From Parabacteroides gordonii MS-1 = DSM 23371 (GTDB taxonomy: Bacteria; Bacteroidota; Bacteroidia; Bacteroidales; Tannerellaceae), in assembly GCF_000969825.1 (NCBI RefSeq), contig NZ_KQ033920.1, positions 1,719,082 through 1,783,081 of the forward strand: a stretch of 64,000 bases of DNA, given 5' to 3'. The notes under the pieces were generated by a model. It saw only the letters and a program-made list of their open reading frames with translations, was not told where the DNA came from and did no database searches. A program made the position numbers and the translations under genes. Shown piece after piece: positions 19,185 through 27,865 of this stretch (positions are counted from its first letter, which is position 1; the number at the start of each line of letters is the position of its first letter).

Positions 19185-19925
19185 TTAATTCTTATTAAAG
19201 TTTGAATGCATCTTATTATATTTCACCTTATCGAAACGATAATAGCGGGCGGCACGGTGGGCAACACCTTCTTCTACCTCATCGGTAGCCACCACATAAT
19301 CCAGCGAACTCATTTTCTTGTGGAAGTTACGGACATCCATTTCCTTATTATAGATGATCTCGTACGTGCGTCTTAACTGGTAAGCCGTAAACTTCATCGG
19401 GAGATAATCGAATACGATAGACGGTTCCTTTTCGATCCAGTTGCGGATCTCCTCGACAGCCGCTTCGATAATCTCTTTATGGTCGAACGGCAAAGCCGGC
19501 AGCGCGTCGATCGGGAACCAGGCAAGTGAATTATATTTATTAGTAGGATTCGATTTTCTTCCGATCTTGGTCAACGCCAGATAAGCGACTGTCACAATCC
19601 TTTCGATCTTGAGTTTCATGGCATTTTCCAGCCACTGCATATCGTCTTTGTTTTTTGTACGTGAAGGGGATCCGAAGCTGCGGAACTGTTTCAGGGGGAC
19701 ACGTTTCAAACCGGTCGCTTCGTGGAAAACACGGTAAGCGGCAGTATCGAGATCTTCGTTCTCAAAGATCAGGCTTCCCGGCAACTTATAATGTTTTTCG
19801 TCACTTTCGTCTATTTTTCTCTCAACTAACAACACACAAAGCGTATCGTCTTTTACCCCCAGAAGGACGCAATCGACAGATACATGCGAGTAAAGCATCT
19901 TTTTATTTTCCATACGTGTTTCCAT
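19185..19925 (-). CDS. xylR: NUDIX-domain transcriptional regulator of the xylose operon
   Basis: The 246-residue protein has an N-terminal NUDIX fold (VDCVLLGVKDDTLCVLLVER, KLPGSLIFENEDLDTAAYRV). The catalytic NUDIX box is degenerate, as expected for a regulator. The C-terminus is a winged helix (FTAYQLRRTYEIIYNKEMDV, NFHKKMSSLDYVV), the layout of the AraR/XylR/NrtR-type regulators of Bacteroides. As I recall, the B. theta xylose cluster has the same order: regulator, kinase, isomerase, symporter. It heads the operon. The sugar or sugar phosphate it senses cannot be read from sequence. An alternative start lies at 19913. Confidence 0.88.
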   Translation of the reverse strand: METRMENKKMLYSHVSVDCVLLGVKDDTLCVLLVERKIDESDEKHYKLPGSLIFENEDLDTAAYRVFHEATGLKRVPLKQFRSFGSPSRTKNKDDMQWLENAMKLKIERIVTVAYLALTKIGRKSNPTNKYNSLAWFPIDALPALPFDHKEIIEAAVEEIRNWIEKEPSIVFDYLPMKFTAYQLRRTYEIIYNKEMDVRNFHKKMSSLDYVVATDEVEEGVAHRAARYYRFDKVKYNKMHSNFNKN

Positions 19926-19945
19926 AATATTACATTAAACCGCCA

Positions 19946-19953
19946 CAAATATA
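19946..19953 (-). promoter_or_regulatory. Promoter -7 box of the xylose operon
   Basis: The minus strand reads TATATTTG, 20 bp before the regulator start codon. A TTTG at 19971-19974 (17 bp away) could act as the -33 box. It would drive the regulator-xylB-xylA-symporter operon. Confidence 0.5.
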
Positions 19954-20144
19954 AGCAATTTCTTAAATATCAAATAAACAAAATCACTTTTTCACTATTT
20001 ATAAGACTCTATTTATCTGACATTTTACTATCTTACCTGATACAATAACAGTTACGAGCCATAGTGTAAACGTAACAATATTGTGGGATTCAGGCCGATA
20101 GATTCTATTTAACATGCTTTACCTAAACTTTTTAAACTATTCGG

Positions 20145-20177
20145 GTAACAAAATACTTTTATTAATACTTTTGTTAC
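20145..20177. promoter_or_regulatory. Dyad GTAACAAAA/TTTTGTTAC over the trkH promoter
   Basis: Perfect 9-bp inverted arms (20145-20153 and 20169-20177) are separated by 15 bp. The right arm overlaps a -7 box TACTTTTG at 20166-20173, 19 bp before the trkH ATG. The position suits an operator for a repressor of potassium uptake. It could also fold as a weak leader hairpin. Confidence 0.5.
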
Positions 20178-20192
20178 AGATTAAGATTCATC

Positions 20193-22016
20193 ATGGATAT
20201 AAAACACATACAGTTCACCTGCCGGATGTACTGGGCCAACATGAAAGGCCTGCTGAATATCGTGGCAGAAGGTTTCATCCTCCTGGCATCTATTGCCTCC
20301 TTATTCGTACTTATCTACCAATTCGGATTCCAGCAGACGGGCGAAACGATACACAGCCTGTACCTGAGCCGTATTTATATACTGCTTGCTTTCTTTATCG
20401 GGATCACGCTGCGGTACATCGTCCGGTTCAACGAGATCATACAGGAGAAACTATTATACCTGGATATCGGGATCTATTTCCTGCTTTTCGCCGTCCTGTC
20501 GGCAAAAGTATTTTTCAGGGATGTCATGGAGCAGTCGCTTCCCTACCTGAGTTTCCTGTCGAGTCCCCTGTTTGTTTACATAATGATCCTGTTGTTGAGC
20601 GTGATCCACCTGTCGAGGCAGACGTTCACGCTGATGCAGACACACATAAAACCATCGCTGCTGTTCCTGCTCAGTTTCATTTTTGTGATCCTGATCGGAG
20701 CCGGGCTACTGATGCTCCCGAACGCGACGACCCGCCCGATCCATTTCGTGGACGCCTTGTTTACCGCCACGACGTCGGTCTGCGTAACCGGGCTTACCAC
20801 GGTCGATGTGGCAACCACCTTCACACATATAGGACATATCATCATTATGATCCTGATACAGATAGGCGGGATCGGGGTAATGACCTTCACCAGTTTCTTC
20901 GCCCTCTCCTTTATGGGACACTCGTCGTTCACCAGCAAACTGGTGCTGAAAGATATGCTGAACGAGGATCGTATCGGCGGGCTATTCAAAGTGATCCTGA
21001 ACATCCTCTTCGTCACCTTCTTCATCGAAGGCGTAGGGGCTTACTTTATTTATATGGATATCAGGGGGACACTTCCGGGCGGGAACACCCAGGGGGATAT
21101 ATTCTTCGCTATTTTCCATGCAGTGTCCGCTTTCTGTAACGCGGGGATCTCCACCCTCAGCGGAAACATGTGCGACCCGGTAGTCGTCCATAACTACAAC
21201 CTGCATGTATGGATCTCGCTGCTGATCATCTTCGGCGGACTCGGTTTCCCGATCGTGTTCAACTACCTGAAGTTATTAAGGCATTTTATCGTGAATACCT
21301 TTATGATAGCCATCGGGCAACAGAAGCATTATATCCATACGCCGCGTATCATCAATATACATACTTATATAGTAGTGATCTGTACCCTGACCCTGATAGT
21401 AGGGGGAACAGCTTTATATTATCTTTTCGAAGTAAACAACACGCTGGCCGGACTCCCGCTGAAAGGAAAACTGGCCGACTCGTTGCTTGGCGCCGTTACC
21501 CCCAGAACCGCCGGGTTCACCATCGCCAATATGGATGCACTCCGCCCCGTTACGCTGATGATGACGCTTATCCTGATGGTTATCGGTGCCGCCCCGATGT
21601 CGACCGGCGGCGGATTAAAAGTGACGACCGTGTTGGTAGCAATCCTTACAGCCATCAACGTGGCACGCGAAAAAGAGAAAGTGGAAATCCGCAAACGTGA
21701 AATATCCCCGTCCACCATACGCCGGGCATTTGCCACGATCGTGCTCTACTTCCTGTTCGCTTCGCTGGCGGTATGGATCCTGTCGTATACCGAAGAAGGG
21801 ACTCCGGTCTTTACACTTACCTTCGAGGTTGTATCGGCATTGAGCACGGTAGGGTCGAGCCTCAACTTCAGCCCGCTACTGTCTACACCGGGCAAGCTGA
21901 TCATTATCAGCGCCATGCTGATCGGACGTATCGGCGTACTGACCTTTGTGGTCAGCTTTATCAGAGAATACAAAAAGAGGGATTACACATATCCCCAGGA
22001 AAATATATTAATGTAA
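20193..22016 (+). CDS. trkH: TrkH/KtrB-family potassium channel subunit
   Basis: This 607-residue integral membrane protein has N-terminal extra helices. The four M1-P-M2 units of the K+ transporter family follow, with selectivity-filter-like segments TTSVCVTGLTTVD, ISTLSGN-like AFCNAGIST, VTPRTAGFT and STVGSSLNF. It translocates K+ with a regulatory TrkA/KtrA ring. The trkA-like gene follows 13 bp downstream, which supports a functional pair. The ATG start follows the promoter dyad. Confidence 0.93.
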   Translation: MDIKHIQFTCRMYWANMKGLLNIVAEGFILLASIASLFVLIYQFGFQQTGETIHSLYLSRIYILLAFFIGITLRYIVRFNEIIQEKLLYLDIGIYFLLFAVLSAKVFFRDVMEQSLPYLSFLSSPLFVYIMILLLSVIHLSRQTFTLMQTHIKPSLLFLLSFIFVILIGAGLLMLPNATTRPIHFVDALFTATTSVCVTGLTTVDVATTFTHIGHIIIMILIQIGGIGVMTFTSFFALSFMGHSSFTSKLVLKDMLNEDRIGGLFKVILNILFVTFFIEGVGAYFIYMDIRGTLPGGNTQGDIFFAIFHAVSAFCNAGISTLSGNMCDPVVVHNYNLHVWISLLIIFGGLGFPIVFNYLKLLRHFIVNTFMIAIGQQKHYIHTPRIINIHTYIVVICTLTLIVGGTALYYLFEVNNTLAGLPLKGKLADSLLGAVTPRTAGFTIANMDALRPVTLMMTLILMVIGAAPMSTGGGLKVTTVLVAILTAINVAREKEKVEIRKREISPSTIRRAFATIVLYFLFASLAVWILSYTEEGTPVFTLTFEVVSALSTVGSSLNFSPLLSTPGKLIIISAMLIGRIGVLTFVVSFIREYKKRDYTYPQENILM

Positions 22017-22029
22017 TAAAATAAGCCTT

Positions 22030-22716
22030 ATGAAATTTCTTGTAATCGGATTAGGAAACCTCGGACGCGCCATAGCGGAAAACCTCACCCGTATCGGCGA
22101 TGAAGTGATAGGTGTCGACATAAACCTGCATAAAGTAGAGGCTGTGAAGCAAACGATCTCCGGCTCCGTCAGTCTCGACACGACCGACCGCGACGCATTG
22201 AACACGCTTCCGCTAAACGAGATGGATGCCATCTTCGTGACCTACGGCAAGAACTTCGGTACGTCGGTGCAAACGGTCGCCTTATTGAAGAGCCTGGACG
22301 TCAGCCGACTGATCGTCCGTTCGATCTCCCCCATCCATGAAACGGTGATCCGCTCCATCGGCGTTTCGGAAATCATCCGGCCCGAACAGGATTATGCGGC
22401 CACGTATGCCTCCCAAAGTTTGTTGGGCGACTTGTTCCAGCGTTGGTACCCCGTGACGGAAACACATCACCTGTATAAGATAAAGACACCGGGGACATTG
22501 GTCGGCCAGACGTTGAAAACGATCGACTTCCAGACAAATTTCGGCATCCGCCTGGTAGGTATCGAGCGGTCGCGTGAAGTCAGGAACCTGATCGGATTAA
22601 AGCAAACCCAGTATGATGTGGTCGATCCGCTGACGGATGACCTGGTATTGGAAGCAAACGATATACTGATCTTATTCGGTAAGATGGAAGTGCTCCATAA
22701 GATCAAGGAGTTATAA
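22030..22716 (+). CDS. trkA: TrkA/KtrA-family NAD-binding K+ uptake regulator
   Basis: This 228-residue cytoplasmic protein has an N-terminal RCK Rossmann domain (FLVIGLGNLGRAIAENL, then the acidic VIGVDINLHKVEA). A C-terminal TrkA_C domain begins near residue 140 (KTPGTLVGQTLKTIDF). It gates the partner TrkH channel through nucleotide binding. The single RCK unit matches KtrA rather than the duplicated E. coli TrkA. It is in one operon with trkH and is followed by a strong terminator. Confidence 0.93.
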   Translation: MKFLVIGLGNLGRAIAENLTRIGDEVIGVDINLHKVEAVKQTISGSVSLDTTDRDALNTLPLNEMDAIFVTYGKNFGTSVQTVALLKSLDVSRLIVRSISPIHETVIRSIGVSEIIRPEQDYAATYASQSLLGDLFQRWYPVTETHHLYKIKTPGTLVGQTLKTIDFQTNFGIRLVGIERSREVRNLIGLKQTQYDVVDPLTDDLVLEANDILILFGKMEVLHKIKEL

Positions 22717-22749
22717 AAAGCGGTTCCTTCGGGGAACCGCTTTTTTCTT
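22717..22749 (+). terminator. Rho-independent terminator after trkA
   Basis: GCGGTTCC pairs with GGAACCGC around a short TTCGG loop and is followed by a run of six T. It starts directly after the trkA stop codon. Confidence 0.9.
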
Positions 22750-22764
22750 TCAATCATATCTTTA

Positions 22765-24033
22765 TCAATCTATTTTCGAAACCAACACTTTGTCGATACG
22801 GGCACCGTCCATGTCTACGATCTCGAACGAGAAAGTCAGCCAGGTCAGCGTCTCCCCCGTCTTTGGAACCCGTTCGAGGATTTCGAGGATCAGACCGCTT
22901 AAGGTGTTGTAATCGTGCTCGGCGTAAAGGTCTTCCATATCGAAGTATTCGAGGAAGTCGTAGAAATTATACTGTCCGTCCACCAACCAGGTACCATCGG
23001 CACGCTGCGTGATCTCGGCCTCTTCACCCACTTCGGGCACCTGCCCGATCAAGCCTTCCATAATATCCTTCAAGGTCACGATACCCTGTACGCCCCCGAA
23101 CTCATCCGTCACGATGCCATATTTCACGCGGGCCACTTTAAACTGCTCCAAAGCATTATACACACTCTGGTTCTCCGGAAGATATTGCGCCGGGCGTATC
23201 ACCTCCTCCAACGAGAAGTCAGGTTCATCAATCCGTCCGAACAGGTCTTTGAGATAAACAACTCCTTTGATATTATCAAACTTTTCGGAAGCAACGGGGT
23301 AAATATTGAATAAATTCTCCTGCACCTTTTCACGGATCTTCTCGATACTGTCGGTCACATCCAGCCATACCAGGTCACTGCGGTGTGTCATGATCGAACC
23401 GACGTTACGGTCGCCGAGGTTAAAGACGCGCTCCACGATGTCTTGTTCCACCTCCTGCACTTCACCTCCGTCAAAACCTTCTTTCACGATCGCCTTGATC
23501 TCCTCTTCCGTCACTTTATTCTCTTCGTTCGCTTTGATTCCGGTAATTTTTATAACCAGAGCAGTGCTTTTCGACAACAACCAGACAAAAGGCAAAGCCA
23601 ACTTCGACAAAAGGTACATCGGTTTGGCCACCAGCATCGAAACCCGTTCGGCATAGCCCATACCGATACGTTTCGGCACAAGTTCGCCCATGATCAGTGT
23701 CAGGTAAGTTACTATAATAACGATGGTAGTCTTCGACAGTCCCAGGGCATAGGGTTCGAGTGCAGGCACGTGGCGTACCACTTCAGCCAGGTTGGCCGCA
23801 AATGCTTCTCCCGAATACAAACCGGTCAGGATACCGATCAGCGTAATCCCTATCTGGATAGTCGACAAGAACCGGTCTGGTTCGCCGGCCAGCTTCAAAG
23901 CTGTTTGCGCAGATTTATTCCCTCTTTTTGCTTCCAGTTCCAACCGGGCCTTGCGGGCAGACACCAAAGCGATTTCAGACATAGACAAAATACCATTCAA
24001 CAAGATAAGGCCGATAATAATAAATATTTCCAT
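22765..24033 (-). CDS. CNNM/HlyC-CorC family membrane protein
   Basis: The 422-residue protein has an N-terminal DUF21 (CNNM) membrane domain of about 190 residues (LLNGILSMSEIALVSARKARLE). A CBS-domain pair follows (VGSIMTHRSDLVWLDV and YGIVTDEFGGVQGIVTLKDI), with a C-terminal CorC_HlyC transporter-associated domain after residue 340. The family is annotated as hemolysin-like but is linked to Mg2+ and Co2+ transport in several bacteria. It is convergent with trkA, with the terminator between them. Confidence 0.9.
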   Translation of the reverse strand: MEIFIIIGLILLNGILSMSEIALVSARKARLELEAKRGNKSAQTALKLAGEPDRFLSTIQIGITLIGILTGLYSGEAFAANLAEVVRHVPALEPYALGLSKTTIVIIVTYLTLIMGELVPKRIGMGYAERVSMLVAKPMYLLSKLALPFVWLLSKSTALVIKITGIKANEENKVTEEEIKAIVKEGFDGGEVQEVEQDIVERVFNLGDRNVGSIMTHRSDLVWLDVTDSIEKIREKVQENLFNIYPVASEKFDNIKGVVYLKDLFGRIDEPDFSLEEVIRPAQYLPENQSVYNALEQFKVARVKYGIVTDEFGGVQGIVTLKDIMEGLIGQVPEVGEEAEITQRADGTWLVDGQYNFYDFLEYFDMEDLYAEHDYNTLSGLILEILERVPKTGETLTWLTFSFEIVDMDGARIDKVLVSKID

Positions 24034-24117
24034 TTGCTATATACACAGCGATTGATTAGGCAACGAAGATATGAATTATATCGAAATTAATGCTACATTT
24101 AGCACTTTAATTCATTT

Positions 24118-25251
24118 ATGATTTACAACATGAAACATCAGATCATCTTACTTGGAAAAGATATAACCTCCGTGTATCACGGAATAAAAGAATTTGCCCC
24201 GGATCACGTACACCTGCTATGTACCAACGAAACGCAGCAAGTGGCAGAGCCGTTATTCCCACTCCTTCCCGACTCCATCGGCCGCACAGTATACCGCACC
24301 GAGCCCTACAACGGCGAACATGTGCGCACCGTATGCCGGAAAATACACCAGGCTTACCCTTCCGCCGACTTCGCCTATAACCTTTCGGAAGGCACCAAAC
24401 TGATGGCTTTCGCCGCTTTCACGATCGCAAAGGAATACAACGTCCCGGCCTTTTACCTCACCCAGCTGGGCGATCTGGTCTGGCTCGACAACTTTGAGAT
24501 GCGCCCGATGAAAAGCAAGCTGGACAACAAGGAGATACTAGGCCTCAGCGGAAACGTACTCACCGAATACCAGGATGCGAAACAGCTGAGCGATACCGAC
24601 ATACAAGCCTCCTCGCTGATCAAGCAGTTCATCGAACAATACCCGAAGGAACATACTATGATCCAGAAATTCTTTAACATATTCTGTGAACGCGACACCT
24701 CACGCCTGCCCGCATCGCGAGTCTTTAAGAACGGATTACGATTCAAGCAACGACAGGGAAGCCTGCTGATCGCACAGGAAAACCATGTACTGCTACGGCT
24801 ATCTACCCCGAACGCCTGCATGTTGTTCTTCAAGGGGCGTTGGTGGGAAACACTGGTCGCCCACAAGGTAAGGACATGGAGCCAGCGGCACCCCAACCGC
24901 CCCGAAGTATGGCAAAGCGTCATCTTCCGGACGGAAGGGAACAACCCGCGCACCAAAAACGAGGTGGACGTATTACTCAACAACCAGCAGCAATTGATTT
25001 TTATAGAATGTAAATCGGGACTGGTCACCCAGAACGATGTATATAAGGTAGATGCCGTTCGTGAGACGTATGGCGGGGATATTTCCCTGGCTGTCCTGGC
25101 CAGTTATTACCCGGTAGAAGATAATTTGCAGGAAAAGTGCAAGGATTTGCAGATAAACCTCTTCGCCCCTACCTATATCGAAGACCGCATCGACCACCTG
25201 AACACCTTACCGGCCTGGCTGGAGAAGCTTTCCAACTCGCTGCAACTATAA
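24118..25251 (+). CDS. Card1/Can2-like CARF-domain PD-(D/E)XK nuclease (DUF1887)
   Basis: The 377-residue protein has an N-terminal CARF Rossmann fold. It carries the ligand-site motif NLSEGTKLMAFAAF at residues 88-101, and a C-terminal PD-(D/E)XK core with E244, D284, E297 and K299 (NEVDVLL, then IFIECKSG). Length and order match Card1/Can2, enzymes of type III CRISPR immunity that are switched on by cyclic tetra-adenylate and cut nucleic acid. No CRISPR array, Cas10 or ring nuclease is present in the window. It stands alone between the CNNM gene (divergent) and a terminator. A second start at 24130 (MKHQIILLG) is equally plausible. Activation by a cyclic oligonucleotide is inferred from the family. 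Confidence 0.85.
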   Translation: MIYNMKHQIILLGKDITSVYHGIKEFAPDHVHLLCTNETQQVAEPLFPLLPDSIGRTVYRTEPYNGEHVRTVCRKIHQAYPSADFAYNLSEGTKLMAFAAFTIAKEYNVPAFYLTQLGDLVWLDNFEMRPMKSKLDNKEILGLSGNVLTEYQDAKQLSDTDIQASSLIKQFIEQYPKEHTMIQKFFNIFCERDTSRLPASRVFKNGLRFKQRQGSLLIAQENHVLLRLSTPNACMLFFKGRWWETLVAHKVRTWSQRHPNRPEVWQSVIFRTEGNNPRTKNEVDVLLNNQQQLIFIECKSGLVTQNDVYKVDAVRETYGGDISLAVLASYYPVEDNLQEKCKDLQINLFAPTYIEDRIDHLNTLPAWLEKLSNSLQL

Positions 25252-25256
25252 AAAAG

Positions 25257-25293
25257 AAGCCGTTCTACCTTCTCAGGCGGAACGGCTTTTATC
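25257..25293 (+). terminator. Terminator after the CARF nuclease gene
   Basis: AAGCCGTTC pairs with GAACGGCTT around a 14-bp loop, followed by a short T-rich tail. Confidence 0.85.
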
Positions 25294-25593
25294 AATCGAT
25301 AAGTTTTTGCTAATCTAATACATATTAGAAAACAATATCGGGAGATAGATACTTACACTTATTCTAAATTCTAAACTTCATCATCAAAATTAACTGGAAG
25401 GAATTATCAATTCCCTCACGTCAACAAATAGTGCAAAGGTTATGCCAAAAAAGAATACCACATCAGGACACATCACAGCCCCCTAATTATAAGCATATTA
25501 CAAAAATAAAGAATGCAAAATGCCCAAAACAGCAAGTGTGGACAAAGTGTGGAAGTGTGGAATTTTTCCCCACCACACTATGGGGAATTGCAA
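25294..25593. other. AT-rich intergenic spacer without a gene
   Basis: About 300 bp of AT-rich sequence separate two terminators. The only visible structure is three close copies of AGTGTGGA near 25535-25560. No promoter, RNA or credible reading frame is seen. Confidence 0.5.
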
Positions 25594-25626
25594 AGAAAAA
25601 GCCGGTACAGTTTCCCGTACCGGCTC
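25594..25626 (-). terminator. Terminator of the TIM-barrel protein gene
   Basis: GCCGGTAC pairs with GTACCGGC. On the minus strand the stem is followed by a T run (25595-25600). It lies 20 bp beyond the stop codon at 25647. Confidence 0.9.
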
Positions 25627-25646
25627 TCCTATCTATCATTCTGTCA

Positions 25647-26582
25647 TTATTTTACGAACGGTGCCTCCAGCAGATAATCGGCACAGCCTTTCACTCCGTC
25701 AAATTGTGAACGTCCGTCCGGCATGCCTTCCAGCTCCACATAAAATTCTTTTATCTTATTCTCGTTGGCCTGTTTGAAGATCATTTCGAAATTCATGAAA
25801 CCAGATTGTCCGAGAATCGCCCGGTCTTTGATATGCAACAGCTTGATGCGGTCGGCATATTTCTTCATGTATTCCACCGGATCATTCTGTCCGATCACCG
25901 TCCAGTAAACATCCATTTCAAAAAAGACCAGGGAAGGATCAGTACCTTTCAGGAACAGGTCGTAGATAATGTCGCCTTTATTGTGGCGGCCGAACACAGC
26001 CTCTTTTCCACCGGGCACCACCTTTGCAAATTCAAAATCATGGTTATGGTAACCAAACGGAATGCCTGCCGCCTTTATGACCTTTCCGGCTTCGTTGAAG
26101 ATATCGCATACATAGCCCACTTCTTCCACGCTGCGGGTGCTGGGTTGTCCGGGTTGCACGAGATACTTCACACCCAGTTTGGCATGGTCGTCGGCCGTTT
26201 TCTTCCAGAATTCCATAATAGACTGGCGGTTCTCCGGGGTATATGTGCCTGTGGGCGGATTAACATGCGAGCTGGTGATCTTCAATCCGTTGTCCTCAGC
26301 TATCTTTTTGAATTCCATCATGTCCATACCGCTGATCTTCCCGTCGTTATATCCGGCAAGTTCGAGCGTTGAATAACCGATTTCTTTGATTTTTTTCATT
26401 CCGGCGGGTACGTCCTTTGTCAGTTCACCCCCCAGGGAATAAATCTGTAAACCTAAACTTTTTGTGGCGGTCGTTTCCGTGGTTACGGGAGTGGCTGCCT
26501 GTAATGTTCCCGCTTTTCCGGTCATCAAACCGCCGAGAGTCAGCAGGGAAGCATTTCTCAGGAAATTTCTTCTATTTATCAT
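25647..26582 (-). CDS. Tat-exported sugar phosphate isomerase/epimerase-like protein
   Basis: The 311-residue protein begins with a twin-arginine signal (RRNFLRNASLLTLGGLMTG). A xylose isomerase-like TIM barrel (AP endonuclease 2 family) follows, with IGYSTLELAGY, ITSSHVNPPTGTY, GYHNHDFEF, FFEMDVYWTV and ELEGMPDG carrying likely metal ligands. Such exported proteins are abundant in Bacteroidetes and act on sugars, often near dehydrogenases. No partner gene is adjacent, so the substrate is unknown. Confidence 0.88.
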   Translation of the reverse strand: MINRRNFLRNASLLTLGGLMTGKAGTLQAATPVTTETTATKSLGLQIYSLGGELTKDVPAGMKKIKEIGYSTLELAGYNDGKISGMDMMEFKKIAEDNGLKITSSHVNPPTGTYTPENRQSIMEFWKKTADDHAKLGVKYLVQPGQPSTRSVEEVGYVCDIFNEAGKVIKAAGIPFGYHNHDFEFAKVVPGGKEAVFGRHNKGDIIYDLFLKGTDPSLVFFEMDVYWTVIGQNDPVEYMKKYADRIKLLHIKDRAILGQSGFMNFEMIFKQANENKIKEFYVELEGMPDGRSQFDGVKGCADYLLEAPFVK

Positions 26583-26679
26583 GGTCTAGTAATTTTAAGT
26601 CTTCAAAGGTATAATTTTAATCTGAAAAATAGTTTTATATTTGTAGGAAAGTAAGAACCCTATAAATTTATTTTGTATC

Positions 26680-26955
26680 ATGGAACCTATTTATTGCCAA
26701 AGTTGTGGAATGCCACTCGTTGCCGAAACGGATTTCGGAACTAACCGGGACGGAAGTAAGAACAAGGAATATTGCGCTTTCTGCTTCAAGGACGGCCAGT
26801 TCACGCAAAACGTTACGATGGAAGAGATGATCCAGATCTGCCTCCAGTATTCAGACTCCTTCAAACATGAAAACGGCGAAAGCTACACCAAAGAGGAAGC
26901 CTTGGCAGGAATGCTGTATTATTTCCCGCAACTGAAACGCTGGAAAAAGGAGTAA
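26680..26955 (+). CDS. Small zinc-ribbon protein
   Basis: The 91-residue protein starts with CQSCGMPL and carries a second pair CAFC at residues 32-35, giving a four-Cys zinc ribbon of the zinc_ribbon_2 type. A helical C-terminal part follows (VTMEEMIQICLQ, LAGMLYYFPQLKRWKKE). Function is unknown; related proteins are widespread single-domain predicted cytoplasmic proteins. It is convergent with the CDGSH gene. Confidence 0.8.
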   Translation: MEPIYCQSCGMPLVAETDFGTNRDGSKNKEYCAFCFKDGQFTQNVTMEEMIQICLQYSDSFKHENGESYTKEEALAGMLYYFPQLKRWKKE

Positions 26956-27020
26956 TTGATCAAAGGAAAAGTTTAACCGGTAGGTATCGGTCGAAAGATT
27001 GCTGCCGACGTTTTTCCGGA

Positions 27021-27064
27021 AAGGATACATGCTTTTTACCAAGAGGGTGCATGCTTTTCGGAAA
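27021..27064. repeat. 22-bp tandem repeat, locus A (two units)
   Basis: Two units start at 27021 and 27043, with the shared core ATGCTTTTT and GAGGGTGCATGC in the second unit. The same unit occurs four times at 39454-39541. Both loci lie between convergent genes. Confidence 0.7.
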
Positions 27065-27083
27065 AAGGTCGGCAGCTATTTTT

Positions 27084-27773
27084 TTAATCGTCCAGCTCTC
27101 CCTGGTTTCGCATATGTTTTCCGTCGCAGAACGGTTTATTCTGCGACAAACCGCAACGGCACAAAGTGACACGGTTGCGGACAGGATAAACCCGTCCGTG
27201 CTCATCTTCTATCGGGATACCGCCTTTCACCCAGATAGGGCCGTGAACGCTGAGAGCCACGTCTTCGAGGATGCTGATGCCTTCGGGCAATTCCGGTTCG
27301 ATACGTTTTCCGTCTTTCGTGACGGCAGTGAGACGTCCGCTGGGACAGTTGGCGCATTGCTGTTTCACGATTTCAATCGTTTCGGCCGAGTCGCCCTCTT
27401 CCACTTGTTCCCAGGACGTACCGTGGGTATCACAGAAACGAGCCACGGCACAAAGGCTTTCGGCGTCCAGCATATCGATCACCTTCCCTTCGTAGAGGAC
27501 AGACATTTCATCGTATGTGTCATGGCTGGCGGTCGTATCTCCTTTAAAGCCGTTTTTCTTATGCGTCCCGTCGCAGAACGGTTTGTTATGTGAACCGCCG
27601 CAACGGCACAGATGATATACGCCTTCCGGAGCATACTTCTGTATTTCCTTATAACCGGTGGAAGCACCTTTACGATCGTTTACATAACGCAATTGGTTCA
27701 GGGGAATATCCCCGATCACTTCATAAGGCCCGTTGGGAAGAACCTTGATTTTCTTTTCACTATTAGCATCCAT
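27084..27773 (-). CDS. CDGSH iron-sulfur domain protein
   Basis: The 229-residue protein has two CDGSH-type [2Fe-2S] motifs: CRCGGSHNKPFCDGTHKK near residue 60 and CRCGLSQNKPFCDGKH near the C-terminus. The middle segment (CAVARFC, then CANCPSGRL) resembles a divergent ferredoxin-like mono-cluster domain. It is therefore probably a multi-cluster cytoplasmic redox or Fe-S transfer protein. Its partner is unknown, and the neighbours give no pathway. Confidence 0.85.
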   Translation of the reverse strand: MDANSEKKIKVLPNGPYEVIGDIPLNQLRYVNDRKGASTGYKEIQKYAPEGVYHLCRCGGSHNKPFCDGTHKKNGFKGDTTASHDTYDEMSVLYEGKVIDMLDAESLCAVARFCDTHGTSWEQVEEGDSAETIEIVKQQCANCPSGRLTAVTKDGKRIEPELPEGISILEDVALSVHGPIWVKGGIPIEDEHGRVYPVRNRVTLCRCGLSQNKPFCDGKHMRNQGELDD

Positions 27774-27865
27774 TACCTAAGTTGTTTTAATTTTATGTAC
27801 TATTTAATAAACAACCGGCAAATGAGTTTGTTTAGGCATATCTCCGGAAAAACAATCCGGAAGAA

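Noticed and set aside
24118..25251. Ordinary restriction endonuclease
   Set aside because: The N-terminal CARF fold with NLSEGTKLM and the DUF1887-type nuclease fit Card1/Can2 better, and no methyltransferase is adjacent.
25535..25560. Three copies of AGTGTGGA
   Set aside because: Short, irregularly spaced and next to a terminator; too little to call a functional repeat.
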